Shown: positions 20,190 through 29,346 of the stretch, one piece after another
Layout of the letters: each line of letters begins with the position of its first letter
How positions within the stretch are numbered: the first letter of the stretch is position 1
Assembly (NCBI RefSeq): GCF_000733725.1
Contig: NZ_JMQM01000001.1
Location: 1,488,001 to 1,552,000 of the forward strand
Source of the DNA: Nitratireductor basaltis
GTDB lineage: Bacteria; Pseudomonadota; Alphaproteobacteria; Rhizobiales; Rhizobiaceae
DNA: 64,000 nt
Direction of reading: 5' to 3'
Program-made: the position numbers and the translations under genes
Notes under the pieces: generated by a model
The model's input: the letters and a program-made list of their open reading frames with translations, nothing else
Databases searched by the model: none
Told to the model about the DNA's origin: nothing

Positions 20190-21446
20190 CTAGAGGACGT
20201 TGGACATCTGCAGTTCGGCTGCACCATCCATTCCGTAGATGTCGTCGCGGAAATGGACAGCGCCATCGCCGGTCGACCAAGCGGAAATATAGGTGAAGTG
20301 CACCGGAACCGGATTGGTCACGGCAATGCGCACATCCGAGTCGTTCTGGATCGTCTGCTCGATGCGGCGGCGGTCCCAACCCGGGGTCTCGCGCAGGATC
20401 CAGGTCACCAGGTCGCGCACATTCTGGACGCGCACGCAGCCAGAGGAGTGGAAACGCTCCTGGTCACGGAACAGGCTCTGCTGCGGCGTGTCGTGCATGT
20501 AGACGGCATGCTGGTTGTGGAAGTTGATCTTCACCGATGCCATGGCGTTGATCTTGCCCGGGTCCTGGCGGAAGCGGTATTTCGTTGCCTCATCCGTGGA
20601 CCAGTCAACCGTCAAGGGATCGATCTCCTGCCCGTCGGGTGCGATCATGCGGATATTGTTGTCGGCCAGATAGTTCGGATTCTTGCGCATCAGCGGAATG
20701 ATGTCCTTGCGGACGATCGAAACCGGCGCATTCCAGTAAGGATTCAGAATGATCTCGTGAATGTTGGAGTCGAGGATCGGGGTCTGGCGGTCGATCTTGC
20801 CTACAATGCCGGTGTGGCGAAGTGCGACGCGACCACCTTCCACGGCCTCGATTTCCGCAGCCGGGATATTCACCATGACGAAGCGATTGCCGCGGTCAAA
20901 AGCCTTTTCGCGCAAGCGCTGCAGATTGGTCTGCAGCTGACCGAGGCGCACCTGAGCGGATACATTCAGTGCGGAATAGGTATATTTGCCGGTGATGCCG
21001 TCATCCGGCATTCCGTGGCGACGCTGGAAGCGCTTGAGGGCGGTATCCACATAGGAATCGAATGCAGGTGACATGCCGGCCTGCTGTGCCAGATCGCCGG
21101 AAATCATCAGGCGGCGGCGCAGGATCTCGACATCAGGATCTACCACACCGATCTCAAGCTTCTTCGTGTCGGGCACACGCGGCCAGCCACCGGACATTGC
21201 GATGCGGGAATAATCGACGATCGCACGCTCGACATTGGAAACCGTGGCCGGGCTCAGGACCGGCTGACTGGAAACCACCTTGCCGCCATTCGAAGCCTGC
21301 GCATCGAACTGGTCATCCCATGCTCCGCGACGCGGGGAACGGATGACTGAATCCAGCAGCCCCTGAGCCTCAGCCGAACCGGTAACTGCTGCAGCCGCGG
21401 CTGCGCTGGCTCCGGTCAGGAACATGCGGCGAGTGGTATTCTTCAT
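20190..21446 (-). CDS. ldtP: L,D-transpeptidase (YkuD family, LdtP-like)
   Basis: A 418-residue periplasmic enzyme forming 3-3 peptidoglycan crosslinks or similar bonds. The N-terminus has twin arginines (NTTRRMFLTGASAAAAAA) and an Ala-rich signal. A peptidoglycan-binding domain follows (VDTALKRFQRRHGMPDDGITGKYTYSALN), then the catalytic domain with HDTPQQSLF and the active-site SSGCVRV (Cys about residue 336). The domain order matches the YcbB/LdtD type. It lies directly downstream of a MarR regulator like LdtR, which in Liberibacter and Sinorhizobium controls ldtP; the gene symbol rests on that synteny. Confidence 0.88.
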   Translation of the reverse strand: MKNTTRRMFLTGASAAAAAAVTGSAEAQGLLDSVIRSPRRGAWDDQFDAQASNGGKVVSSQPVLSPATVSNVERAIVDYSRIAMSGGWPRVPDTKKLEIGVVDPDVEILRRRLMISGDLAQQAGMSPAFDSYVDTALKRFQRRHGMPDDGITGKYTYSALNVSAQVRLGQLQTNLQRLREKAFDRGNRFVMVNIPAAEIEAVEGGRVALRHTGIVGKIDRQTPILDSNIHEIILNPYWNAPVSIVRKDIIPLMRKNPNYLADNNIRMIAPDGQEIDPLTVDWSTDEATKYRFRQDPGKINAMASVKINFHNQHAVYMHDTPQQSLFRDQERFHSSGCVRVQNVRDLVTWILRETPGWDRRRIEQTIQNDSDVRIAVTNPVPVHFTYISAWSTGDGAVHFRDDIYGMDGAAELQMSNVL

Positions 21447-21518
21447 TGGCCGAACCTCAATTTCCTTCAGATCGCTCGAACACGACCGGCAGGACTATCT
21501 ACTGTTGTGGTTAACATA

Positions 21519-21531
21519 CCGCCAATGGCGG
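21519..21531. promoter_or_regulatory. Inverted repeat upstream of ldtP
   Basis: CCGCCA-A-TGGCGG is a perfect 6+6 inverted repeat about 75 bases before the ldtP start, next to GGTTAAC. It could be an operator or a short RNA hairpin in the leader; there is no direct evidence that LdtR binds here. Confidence 0.3.
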
Positions 21532-21640
21532 GATTAGCGCCCTGCCCTGTCGGCTATGCGACCCCCGCATGGCTGCAGCATCCATCCCTTTCACCCGATT
21601 TTGGTCTAAACGTGACCAAGCAGCATTGCGCATACGAAAA

Positions 21641-21667
21641 AGGCCAGCGTCACTCGGACGCTGGCCT
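21641..21667 (-). terminator. Rho-independent terminator of ldtR
   Basis: The stem GGCCAGCGTC / GACGCTGGCC with a 5-base loop reads into TTTTT on the minus strand, about 60 bases after the ldtR stop codon. It separates ldtR from ldtP transcription. Confidence 0.88.
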
Positions 21668-21725
21668 GCCGTAACACGGCCCCGCAGATGACCAGGTGCC
21701 CCCGGCCGTCAAACTGGCAAATTGA

Positions 21726-22241
21726 TCACATGCGGTAGGCGATGGTGTCGTTCCAGAAGCGGTCCAGACGCTGGAGCGCGCGGTTCAGCTGAGCAAATTC
21801 GTCCATGCTGATGCCGCCGACCTGTTCGATGGAGCCGATATGGCGGTCATACAGGCGGGAGACGATCTTGGCGATCTCCTGTCCCTTCGGCGTCAGGCTG
21901 ATGCGCACAGAGCGGCGATCGACGCGTGAGCGCTGGTGGTGGATGAAGCCCATGTCGACAAGCTTCTTGAGATTGTAGGAAACGTTCGAACCCAGATAGT
22001 AGCCGCGCGAGCGCAGCTCGCCTGCCGTCAGTTCCGCACTGCCGATATTGAAGAGGAGCAGCGCCTGGATCGCATTGATGTCGTTACGGTTCTGACGCTC
22101 GAACTCGTCCTTGATGACATCAAGAAGACGACGGTGCAGACGTTCGACCAGCTGGAGCGATTCCAGATAGAGCGAACGCAGTGCGTCTTCGCGGTTTTCG
22201 TTGGTGTTACTGTCCTGTGTCGCGGGTCGCGTGTTCATCAT
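21726..22241 (-). CDS. ldtR: MarR-family regulator LdtR
   Basis: A 171-residue winged-helix regulator: ELTAGELRSRGYYLGSNVSYNLKKLVDMGFIHHQRSRVDRRSVRISLTPKGQ is the DNA-binding domain, with the wing DRRSVRI; N- and C-terminal helices would dimerise. Its strong resemblance to LdtR and its place upstream of an L,D-transpeptidase support the name. LdtR is described as an activator of ldtP involved in osmotic tolerance. Two ATG codons occur in tandem at 22241 and 22238. The 160 bases in front are AT-rich with TTAA-containing half-repeats. Confidence 0.85.
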   Translation of the reverse strand: MMNTRPATQDSNTNENREDALRSLYLESLQLVERLHRRLLDVIKDEFERQNRNDINAIQALLLFNIGSAELTAGELRSRGYYLGSNVSYNLKKLVDMGFIHHQRSRVDRRSVRISLTPKGQEIAKIVSRLYDRHIGSIEQVGGISMDEFAQLNRALQRLDRFWNDTIAYRM

Positions 22242-22400
22242 GGTTTGGTACCTTTCGTTTTGACGCCGGTGAGTTGTTTTTGTTCTTCACCTTGATCGCG
22301 AACCTAACGAAGGCACCTAAAATTCGACTTAAAAACCAGCCTTAACAAGGCCTTACAGAACTGTACCCTGCCATTACGGCTAAAAAGGCGTTAACTGAGG

Positions 22401-22823
22401 TTAATTGGCGCGGGCGCGCTGGCTGTAGTGGCGGGCAAGTCTGAGCCCGACATAGCCAAGCAGAACCGCCAGATGAAAAACCAGCAGGATCGGGCGCGAG
22501 CCGAATAGCTCAGGGAATGCCAGATGCATGATGGCTTCCATCAACGCGGCTGCAAACCAGATGACCGGTCCCCAGCTAGCCAACGCCCACAGACCCACCG
22601 CAGCGAAGGGATAGAGCACGGCGAGCGGCGCAGCCGTTACACGCCAATAGAATGGCATCAGGTCGAAGCGCCAGGCCTCGCCGGGGTAGAAACCGACGAG
22701 CCGTACCCAATAGGCAATTCCCAATGCCAGGCTGACAAGGGCAAGACTGCGCATGAAGAGTTCGGCGACAGCATCGATTGCCGCCGGTCTGAACTGCATC
22801 CCGCCCCGTGCCTCGCCTGTCAT
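22401..22823 (-). CDS. DUF6163-like small membrane protein
   Basis: A 140-residue protein with four hydrophobic segments (FMRSLALVSLALGIAYWVRLVGF, FYWRVTAAPLAVLYPFAAVGLWALA, VIWFAAALMEAIMHLAF, ILLVFHLAVLLGYVGLRLA). It resembles a small rhizobial membrane family (DUF6163) of unknown function. Its start overlaps the stop of the CoA hydrolase gene by four bases (ATGA), so the two are coupled. Confidence 0.7.
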   Translation of the reverse strand: MTGEARGGMQFRPAAIDAVAELFMRSLALVSLALGIAYWVRLVGFYPGEAWRFDLMPFYWRVTAAPLAVLYPFAAVGLWALASWGPVIWFAAALMEAIMHLAFPELFGSRPILLVFHLAVLLGYVGLRLARHYSQRARAN

Positions 22824-23860
22824 AGTTCCAGATCCCCGCCTTCGGGGGCGCTGAAATAGCGTTCGATCTCATCTTCACCAACATCTTCAAGAGTGGCTGG
22901 CTGCCAGCTTGGATCGCGGCTCTTGTCGACCAGTGCCGCACGGACGCCTTCATAGAAATCGTGACCAATCAGCATTTGCCTGAGAATGCGGTAGTCGGTC
23001 ACGAGGCAATCGTCGATCGAACGGCCTTCTGCCCGGGTGATCTGCCTGAACGTCACTCGCAGGCTTGTTGGCGAACGTGCGGACAACATCTCGAGCGTCT
23101 GCTTGGCGAAGTCGCTGCCGGAGGCTTCAAGCCCTTCAACAATCTCCTCGAGTGTCGCCCGAGAGAAAAGGTCGTTGATCTCGGCCAAAGTCTCTTTATC
23201 GCTCTCGCGCGGGATATGGATTGCGTGACGCGCCAGTAGCGCATCTACCTCCGCCCCATCACAAAGCTCCGCCTCGATCTGCGGCAGCGCCTCGGTTGCC
23301 ACGGTGGTTCTTATCAACCCGGACGCGGCAAGGTCACCTGCAGCAATCCTGTGCCCGGTAAGCCCCAGATAACGCCCATAGGCACCGAGCTGCGACAGAA
23401 GGTAGCCGCCGCCGACATCTGGGAAGAAGCCAATGGCCGTCTCCGGCATCGCAAACAGGGCGTTCTCGGTAATCACCGGATGGGAGCCGTGGAAGGAAAG
23501 GCCAACGCCGCCGCCCATGACAATGCCGTCGATCAGGCTGACATAGGGCTTGGGATAATGCGCGATGGCTGAATTGAGACGATACTCATCAGCGAAAAAG
23601 GCATGGGGCGAATTGCCTGCCCTGCCTTCCCTGTATACCGCAACGATGTCGCCGCCAGCGCTGAAGGCCCTGCCTTCCCCCTTCAGGATCACGCACTGCA
23701 CCTGATCGTCCTGCCGCCACGCCTCGAGGGCGCTCGCGATGGCCTTTATCATGGAGTGATTGATCGCGTTGAGCGGCTTGGGCCGGTTGAGAGTGATGAT
23801 ACCCGCCTTGCCGCGTCTGGAGAAAAGAACGTCCTCTCCGCCTCCGAAATCCGTTTCCAC
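22820..23860 (-). CDS. 3-hydroxyisobutyryl-CoA hydrolase (crotonase superfamily)
   Basis: A 346-residue crotonase-fold protein. It has the oxyanion-hole segments GRAFSAGGDIVAVYREGR and DGIVMGGGVGLSFHGSHPVITENALFAMPETAIGFFPDVGGGYLLSQL. The extended length and the ETAIGFFPDVGG signature fit 3-hydroxyisobutyryl-CoA hydrolase of valine breakdown rather than enoyl-CoA hydratase. It starts with GTG behind GGGAGG. It is divergent from hemB and coupled to the small membrane protein gene. Confidence 0.85.
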   Translation of the reverse strand: METDFGGGEDVLFSRRGKAGIITLNRPKPLNAINHSMIKAIASALEAWRQDDQVQCVILKGEGRAFSAGGDIVAVYREGRAGNSPHAFFADEYRLNSAIAHYPKPYVSLIDGIVMGGGVGLSFHGSHPVITENALFAMPETAIGFFPDVGGGYLLSQLGAYGRYLGLTGHRIAAGDLAASGLIRTTVATEALPQIEAELCDGAEVDALLARHAIHIPRESDKETLAEINDLFSRATLEEIVEGLEASGSDFAKQTLEMLSARSPTSLRVTFRQITRAEGRSIDDCLVTDYRILRQMLIGHDFYEGVRAALVDKSRDPSWQPATLEDVGEDEIERYFSAPEGGDLEL

Positions 23861-23982
23861 CGCTGCCTCCCTTTATTACCTTCTAGGTGATTATTGGCCG
23901 CACCCCGGGCAGTCAATGCTGGCGGCGATTGCGGCGGTGGACGGCGAAGTGCTAGACAGCGCGGCGGATCAGGAGTGGCGCG

Positions 23983-25011
23983 ATGAACAGAAAAGAAGCG
24001 ATTTCAGCCATGCAGCGCAGTGTAGACGAAATCACCGGTGGCCGCCGCTTGAGACGGATGCGAAAGGCGAACTGGTCGCGCCGGATGGTGCGCGAGAATC
24101 ACCTGAGTGTCGATGACCTGATCTGGCCCATCTTTCTGGTCGATGGAGAAGGCCGCAAGGAAAGCATAGACGCCATGCCCGGTGTCTACCGCTACAGCGT
24201 GGACCTAGCCGTGCGGGAGGCCGAACGTGCGGCAAAGCTCGGCATCCCCGCCATCGCTACCTTTCCCAATATCGACAACAGGCTGAAGGATGAGGGCGGC
24301 AGCCTCATTCTTGATGCGGACAACCTCATCAACAAAGCCAGCCGCGCCATCAAGGATGCTGTGCCCGAAATGGGCATCATCACGGATGTTGCGCTGGACC
24401 CGTTCACAAGCCACGGCCATGACGGCGTCTTGCGCAACGGCAATATCATCAATGACGAGACGGTCGAGCTGATCGCGCAGGCCGCCGTCCTGCAGGCTGC
24501 TGCGGGTGCCGATATCATCGCACCCTCGGACATGATGGACGGTCGCGTCGGCGCCATCCGGGATGCGCTGGATGTGGCTGGTTACAGCGATGTGGCCATC
24601 ATGGCCTATTCGGCGAAATATGCCTCCGCATTCTACGGGCCCTATCGGGAAGCTATCGGTACGAGCGGGCTCCTGAAGGGCGACAAGAAGACCTATTACG
24701 TCGATCCGGCCAATGGCGAGGAAGCCGTGCGCGAGGCGGAACAGGATCTTGCGGAAGGTGCGGACATGCTGATGGTGAAGCCGGGCCTGCCCTACCTCGA
24801 TGTGATCCACAGGTTGAAGCAGACATTCTCCGTGCCCACATTCGCCTATCAGGTCTCGGGCGAGTACGCGATGATCCGTGCGGCTGCGGCAAATGGCTGG
24901 ATAGACGGCGACCGCGTCGTCATGGAAAGCCTGATGGCATTCAAGCGCGCAGGCTGCGACGGCATTCTGACCTATTTCGCGCCTGAGATTGCAGAAAGAC
25001 TGAAGGGCTGA
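23983..25011 (+). CDS. hemB: Delta-aminolevulinic acid dehydratase
   Basis: A 342-residue enzyme condensing two 5-aminolevulinates to porphobilinogen in heme synthesis. The two Schiff-base lysines are in AYSAKYASAFYGP (about 211) and MVKPGLPYLD (about 264). The metal site reads DVALDPFTSHGHDG, lacking the cysteine cluster of zinc-type enzymes, which suggests the magnesium-type enzyme found in Bradyrhizobium. Its promoter lies in the 120-base divergent gap. Confidence 0.96.
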   Translation: MNRKEAISAMQRSVDEITGGRRLRRMRKANWSRRMVRENHLSVDDLIWPIFLVDGEGRKESIDAMPGVYRYSVDLAVREAERAAKLGIPAIATFPNIDNRLKDEGGSLILDADNLINKASRAIKDAVPEMGIITDVALDPFTSHGHDGVLRNGNIINDETVELIAQAAVLQAAAGADIIAPSDMMDGRVGAIRDALDVAGYSDVAIMAYSAKYASAFYGPYREAIGTSGLLKGDKKTYYVDPANGEEAVREAEQDLAEGADMLMVKPGLPYLDVIHRLKQTFSVPTFAYQVSGEYAMIRAAAANGWIDGDRVVMESLMAFKRAGCDGILTYFAPEIAERLKG

Positions 25012-25039
25012 ACCCAGCTCGAACCGGAAAGGCAGATCA

Positions 25040-25501
25040 ATGAGCAATCACAGCCAAGCGAGCGGACAGGATGTCGTGCTGCGCGACGAGGCACTCGATG
25101 GTGTGCGCACGCGGCGTGTCCTGGCATTCTGCGTGGATTACCTGCTTATCGGCCTGCTGCTCGTTCCGGTGGCCATCATCGTCTTCTTTATTGGCATCGT
25201 TACGCTGGGTCTTGGATGGTTCCTCTTCGGCGTTCTGGCACCATTGACAGCGCTTCTCTATGTCGGTGCCACGCTTGGCGGTTCCGCGCAGTCGACCATC
25301 GGAATGCGCATGATGGGTCTGAAGATGCTCAGAACCGATGGCGGGCGCGTGGACTGGATGTTGGCGATAGTGCACACGGTGCTCTTTTGGGCCGGCAATG
25401 CGGTATTGACCCCGCTCATCCTTCTCGCCTCCCTTTTCCTGTCGAACAAGCGCACGCTGCATGACCTGCTTCTGGGTACGGTCGTTGTTCGCGAATATTG
25501 A
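25040..25501 (+). CDS. RDD-family membrane protein
   Basis: A 153-residue protein with three or four hydrophobic helices. The RDD signature appears as TRRVLAFCVDYLLIGLLLVPVAI in the first helix, with QSTIGMRMMGLKMLRTDGGRVDW and the C-terminal LSNKRTLHDLLLGTVVV. RDD proteins have been proposed as small ion or solute transporters; the function here is unknown. It follows hemB by 28 bases, probably in one transcript. Confidence 0.88.
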   Translation: MSNHSQASGQDVVLRDEALDGVRTRRVLAFCVDYLLIGLLLVPVAIIVFFIGIVTLGLGWFLFGVLAPLTALLYVGATLGGSAQSTIGMRMMGLKMLRTDGGRVDWMLAIVHTVLFWAGNAVLTPLILLASLFLSNKRTLHDLLLGTVVVREY

Positions 25502-25656
25502 CGAGGGTCCAAAAAACGGGCCGATCAGGCAAAATTCTTCCCCGGTCCTGAGTGCGGAAAAACAAATGAATGTTTGCCCGGCAAGACGCAGACGATATTG
25601 TCCGGGTTCGAGGTAGCGGGCAGCCGCCATAATCAAACGAGGGGACAAGGCGGGAA

Positions 25657-27492
25657 ATGGGCGACCTCCATCTCTGGATGACCTATGGGATCATCCTGAT
25701 CAGCGTCGTTGCCTATGTCAGCGAGCGCTTTGCGCTTGAGCAGGTTGCACTTGCCACCCTCTCGGCATTCCTGCTGCTTTTTGCGGCCTTCCCCTATGAG
25801 ACGCCGGCTGGCGATATGCTCAAGCCGGAAGAGCTTCTGTCGGGATTTGCCAATCCGGCGCTCGCAACCGTCCTCGCCCTGCTGATCGTCGGCCAGGGAC
25901 TTTTCGCGACAGATGCCATGGATCGGCCAGCGCGCATGATGGCGCGGGCGGGCGGGCGGTCAGCCAATCGCGCCGTCATCATCACGCTTCTTACCGCGGC
26001 GACGCTTAGCGCAATATTGAACAACACACCGGTGGTGGTGATCTTCATCCCTGTCATCACCGTCATGGCGGCCAAGCATGGCTTCACCGCCTCCAAGGCG
26101 CTGATGCCGCTTTCGTTCCTGACCATTCTTGGCGGGATGACCACCCTGATCGGCTCGTCGACCAACCTTCTGGTTGCCGGTGTGGTCGAGCGCTATGGCC
26201 TTCAGGTCGGGTTTTTCGAGATCACCCTGCCGGGCCTCATGCTCGCCGCTGTCGGTGCGATCTATGTCCTGGGCATCATGCCCAAGATCCTGGGTCGCGA
26301 AAGCAACGATCTCACCTTCCGGCAATCCATTTCCGGTACCCAGTTCATCGGTGAGCTGCGCCTTGGGCCGAACCATCCGTTCCTGGGCATCGAATCGCGC
26401 GCCGGGCTGTTTCCCGGCCTCGGCGACCTGACACCGCGTCTCATCATCCGTCGCGGCATGAGCTTTTACCCGCCTTTCGAGAATGTCACGCTCTCGCAGG
26501 GTGACCGGCTGGTGGTGACCGCGACCCGGCGCGCCTTCATGAAAGCGCTCTCGATCGGCGGCCCCACCCTCGTTTCAAGTGAGGACGCCGACCGCTTCGC
26601 CCATACCGGTGACCCCGCCCAGCCGCTGGGTCCCGATTATCATGTGGCGGAAGCGGTCATCGCGCCCGGTTCGCGCCATGCGGGACGGACGATCCGCAAT
26701 GCGGGCATTGATACGACACATGGCATCCACCTGCTCGGGGTGCAGCGCAAAAGCCGCATGGGCCGCACCTCCATGTCCGATATCCGCCTGGAACCAGGCG
26801 ACACCATCCTGATCGGTGGGACGGACCGCGCATTCGAGGAGTTGCGCGAAAGCCATGACCTACTCGTGCTCGAATGGTCTGCCGAGGCCGTTCCCCAGAG
26901 GCGCAAGGCAGGCATTGCCATCGCCATATTTGCAGCCATAGTCCTGACCGCGGCATTCGAGCTTCTTCCAATCGTGGTGACGTCGATCGCAGGTGCTTTC
27001 ACCATGATCCTCGCGGGCTGCCTGACATTGCAGCAGGCGGGGCGCGCCTTTGATCGCCAGATATTCCTGCTTGTCGGTTCGTCGATTGCGGCAGCAACAG
27101 CGCTGGAGCGAACAGGCGGCGCACAGCTTATCGCAGACACGGCGGTCAATCTGATGCACGGGCAGTCTCCTGCCGTCTTCGCATCAGGCTACTTCCTCGT
27201 GGTGGCGGTGATGACCAATTTCCTGTCAAACAATGCCACGGCAGTGCTGTTCACGCCGATCGGCCTTGGCATCGCGCAGGCGATCGGCGCGCCGGTCGAA
27301 CTCTTCGTGGCTGCGACCATCTTTGCGGCGAATGCTTCCTTCGCGACGCCCATCGGCTACCAGACCAATCTGCTGGTGATGGGGCCCGGTCACTACACTT
27401 TCAGGGATTTCATTAAGGCGGGTGCACCACTTGTTGTGATAATGTGGTTGACCTTTTCATTGCTCGGCCCATGGTATTATGGGCTCTGGTAA
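25657..27492 (+). CDS. SLC13-type permease with two TrkA-C (RCK_C) domains
   Basis: A 611-residue divalent anion:Na+ symporter-type protein. N-terminal and C-terminal membrane halves each carry an ion-site-like loop (NNTPVVVIFIPVITVM...STNLLVAG and LSNNATAVLFTPIGLGIA...IGYQTNLLVMGPG). Between them, about residues 211-400, sit two TrkA-C regulatory domains (GELRLGPNHPFLGIESRAG..., EAVIAPGSRHAGRTIRNAG...). This architecture is typical of the SLC13/YfbS-like permeases; the substrate (sulfate, dicarboxylate or other) cannot be told. Confidence 0.88.
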   Translation: MGDLHLWMTYGIILISVVAYVSERFALEQVALATLSAFLLLFAAFPYETPAGDMLKPEELLSGFANPALATVLALLIVGQGLFATDAMDRPARMMARAGGRSANRAVIITLLTAATLSAILNNTPVVVIFIPVITVMAAKHGFTASKALMPLSFLTILGGMTTLIGSSTNLLVAGVVERYGLQVGFFEITLPGLMLAAVGAIYVLGIMPKILGRESNDLTFRQSISGTQFIGELRLGPNHPFLGIESRAGLFPGLGDLTPRLIIRRGMSFYPPFENVTLSQGDRLVVTATRRAFMKALSIGGPTLVSSEDADRFAHTGDPAQPLGPDYHVAEAVIAPGSRHAGRTIRNAGIDTTHGIHLLGVQRKSRMGRTSMSDIRLEPGDTILIGGTDRAFEELRESHDLLVLEWSAEAVPQRRKAGIAIAIFAAIVLTAAFELLPIVVTSIAGAFTMILAGCLTLQQAGRAFDRQIFLLVGSSIAAATALERTGGAQLIADTAVNLMHGQSPAVFASGYFLVVAVMTNFLSNNATAVLFTPIGLGIAQAIGAPVELFVAATIFAANASFATPIGYQTNLLVMGPGHYTFRDFIKAGAPLVVIMWLTFSLLGPWYYGLW

Positions 27493-27510
27493 AGAAGACA
27501 CAGCCTGGAA

Positions 27511-28257
27511 ATGACGCAGCAACCGAAACATTCTCCGCAGTTTTTCCTCACGGCAGCTTCGCCCTGCCCCTATCTGCCCGGAGAATATGAGCGCAAGGTT
27601 TTCACCCATCTGGTGGGTGACAAGGCGCCGGAGCTGAACGATCTTCTTACCCAGGGCGGTTTCCGTCGCTCCCAGAACATCGCCTACCGTCCCGCATGCG
27701 AGACATGTCGCGCATGTGTGTCGGTGCGCATTCTTGCTCAGGAATTCGAGCCGACCCGAAACATGAAGCGCATATTGAAGCGCAATGCGGATCTGATCGG
27801 CACGGCCAACACGGCGGAGCCAAGCTCGGAGCAGTATTCGCTGTTTCGCACCTATCTGGATGCCCGCCACAGCCGTGGCGGCATGTCCGACATGACGGTG
27901 CTCGATTATGCGATGATGATCGAGGACACCCATGTCTCCACCGAGGTGATCGAGTATCGCAGGCGCGGTCCGGATTCCTTCGTCACCGGCAAGGGTGAAG
28001 GCGAACTGATGGCCGTCGCACTGACCGACCGCATGGCCGACGGATTGTCGATGGTCTACTCGTTCTACAATCCACAGCTTCACGATCGGTCGCTGGGCAC
28101 TTTCATGATCCTGGATCATATCCGCCGCGCCCGCTCGGCCGGACTGCCCCATGTCTATCTGGGATATTGGGTCAACGGATCGCAGAAGATGGAATATAAG
28201 GTCCGCTTCAAGCCGCAGGAGCATCTTGGCCCAACCGGATGGGACCGGGTCGACTGA
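27511..28257 (+). CDS. bpt: Aspartate/glutamate leucyltransferase (arginyltransferase family)
   Basis: A 248-residue L/F-type aminoacyl-tRNA-protein transferase of the ATE/Bpt family. It transfers Leu from Leu-tRNA to N-terminal Asp or Glu, marking proteins for ClpAP. The N-terminal domain has [16 protein letters not shown] and [16 protein letters not shown] (the conserved Cys cluster); the C-terminal domain has [33 protein letters not shown]. The length is typical. Confidence 0.94.
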   Translation: MTQQPKHSPQFFLTAASPCPYLPGEYERKVFTHLVGDKAPELNDLLTQGGFRRSQNIAYRPACETCRACVSVRILAQEFEPTRNMKRILKRNADLIGTANTAEPSSEQYSLFRTYLDARHSRGGMSDMTVLDYAMMIEDTHVSTEVIEYRRRGPDSFVTGKGEGELMAVALTDRMADGLSMVYSFYNPQLHDRSLGTFMILDHIRRARSAGLPHVYLGYWVNGSQKMEYKVRFKPQEHLGPTGWDRVD

Positions 28258-28308
28258 TCACTGCTGGCTGATCACAAGGAACATAGCGAACAAACCCATA
28301 GGTGCGCA

Positions 28309-29211
28309 GTGGCCCCGAGCGATGACAATCACACCAAGGGCCTGCTGTTGACCGCTTTTGGCGGTCTGGTGCTCACGATCGACATTCCGCTCATCCGGCT
28401 GGCTGATGGCGACCATTGGCCAATTCTCATGGTGCGCAGCGCGATTACCTTCTCTGTTTCGCTGATCGTCTGGCTCGTGTGGCGAAGTTTCTCGTCGAAA
28501 GCACCTGCATTCGTTCCAGGTCGGACCGGCCTGCTGGTGGCCGCTCTTTACGGGCTCAGCGCCGTGACCTTCATGGGAGCGGTGTTCTACACAACGACGG
28601 CCAATCTCGTGTTCATTCTTGCGCTGAATTCGATGTTCGCCGCGCTGTTCTCATGGCTGTTCCTTAAGGAGCGCCCCGCCCCGGCGACGCTCGTCGCAAT
28701 GGTCTTCATGCTGGCAGGCGTGCTCATCATTGTCGGCGACAGTATCGGTACGGGCAATCTTGCGGGCGATCTCATGGCTCTGGCATCTGCGATCATGATC
28801 GCGGCGGCCATCACCATAACCCGACACAGCGGCAAGGATATGGGTTTCACTGCACTTGCCGCAATTCTGCTGCCGTTTCTGGTGGGCGCCTTCATGACAT
28901 CGAAGGTCGGCTACAGGATCGACGATCCCCTTTGGATCATCATCAATGGCGCGATCATTATGCCGATCGCGTTTTTCTGTCTTGCCAATGGTCCGAAATA
29001 TCTGTCCGGGCCGGAAGTCGCGATGTTCTACCTTCTTGAAACCGTCCTCGCGCCGATCTGGGTGTGGATGATCTTCAGTGAGATTCCATCAACGCAAAGC
29101 CTGGTCGGCGGGACGATCCTGATCGTCACGCTCATCGCTCACTCTCTTTGGCAATTGCACCAGGGACGGCGCAGACGACAGGCTGCACGGGCGTTGCGAC
29201 ACCCGATCTAG
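28309..29211 (+). CDS. DMT-superfamily transporter (EamA)
   Basis: A 300-residue protein with ten predicted helices in two EamA repeats: the first contains GLSAVTFMGAVFYTTTANLVFILALNSMFAALFSWLFLKERP, the second GPKYLSGPEVAMFYLLETVLAPIWVWMIFSEIPS. Such proteins export or import small metabolites; the substrate is unknown. It starts with GTG behind AGGTG. The C-terminal tail is basic. Confidence 0.88.
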   Translation: MAPSDDNHTKGLLLTAFGGLVLTIDIPLIRLADGDHWPILMVRSAITFSVSLIVWLVWRSFSSKAPAFVPGRTGLLVAALYGLSAVTFMGAVFYTTTANLVFILALNSMFAALFSWLFLKERPAPATLVAMVFMLAGVLIIVGDSIGTGNLAGDLMALASAIMIAAAITITRHSGKDMGFTALAAILLPFLVGAFMTSKVGYRIDDPLWIIINGAIIMPIAFFCLANGPKYLSGPEVAMFYLLETVLAPIWVWMIFSEIPSTQSLVGGTILIVTLIAHSLWQLHQGRRRRQAARALRHPI

Positions 29212-29346
29212 ATGGTTCGCGAACTGATTCACTGTCCGGTTACAAGTCACTGATTTCATATAAATTTCGGCAACAAGTTTCCTCGCGTGAACTCTCCATT
29301 AAAGTTTTACCCCGATGCTGCCGGACAGTTTGGGGGGTATCCGATC

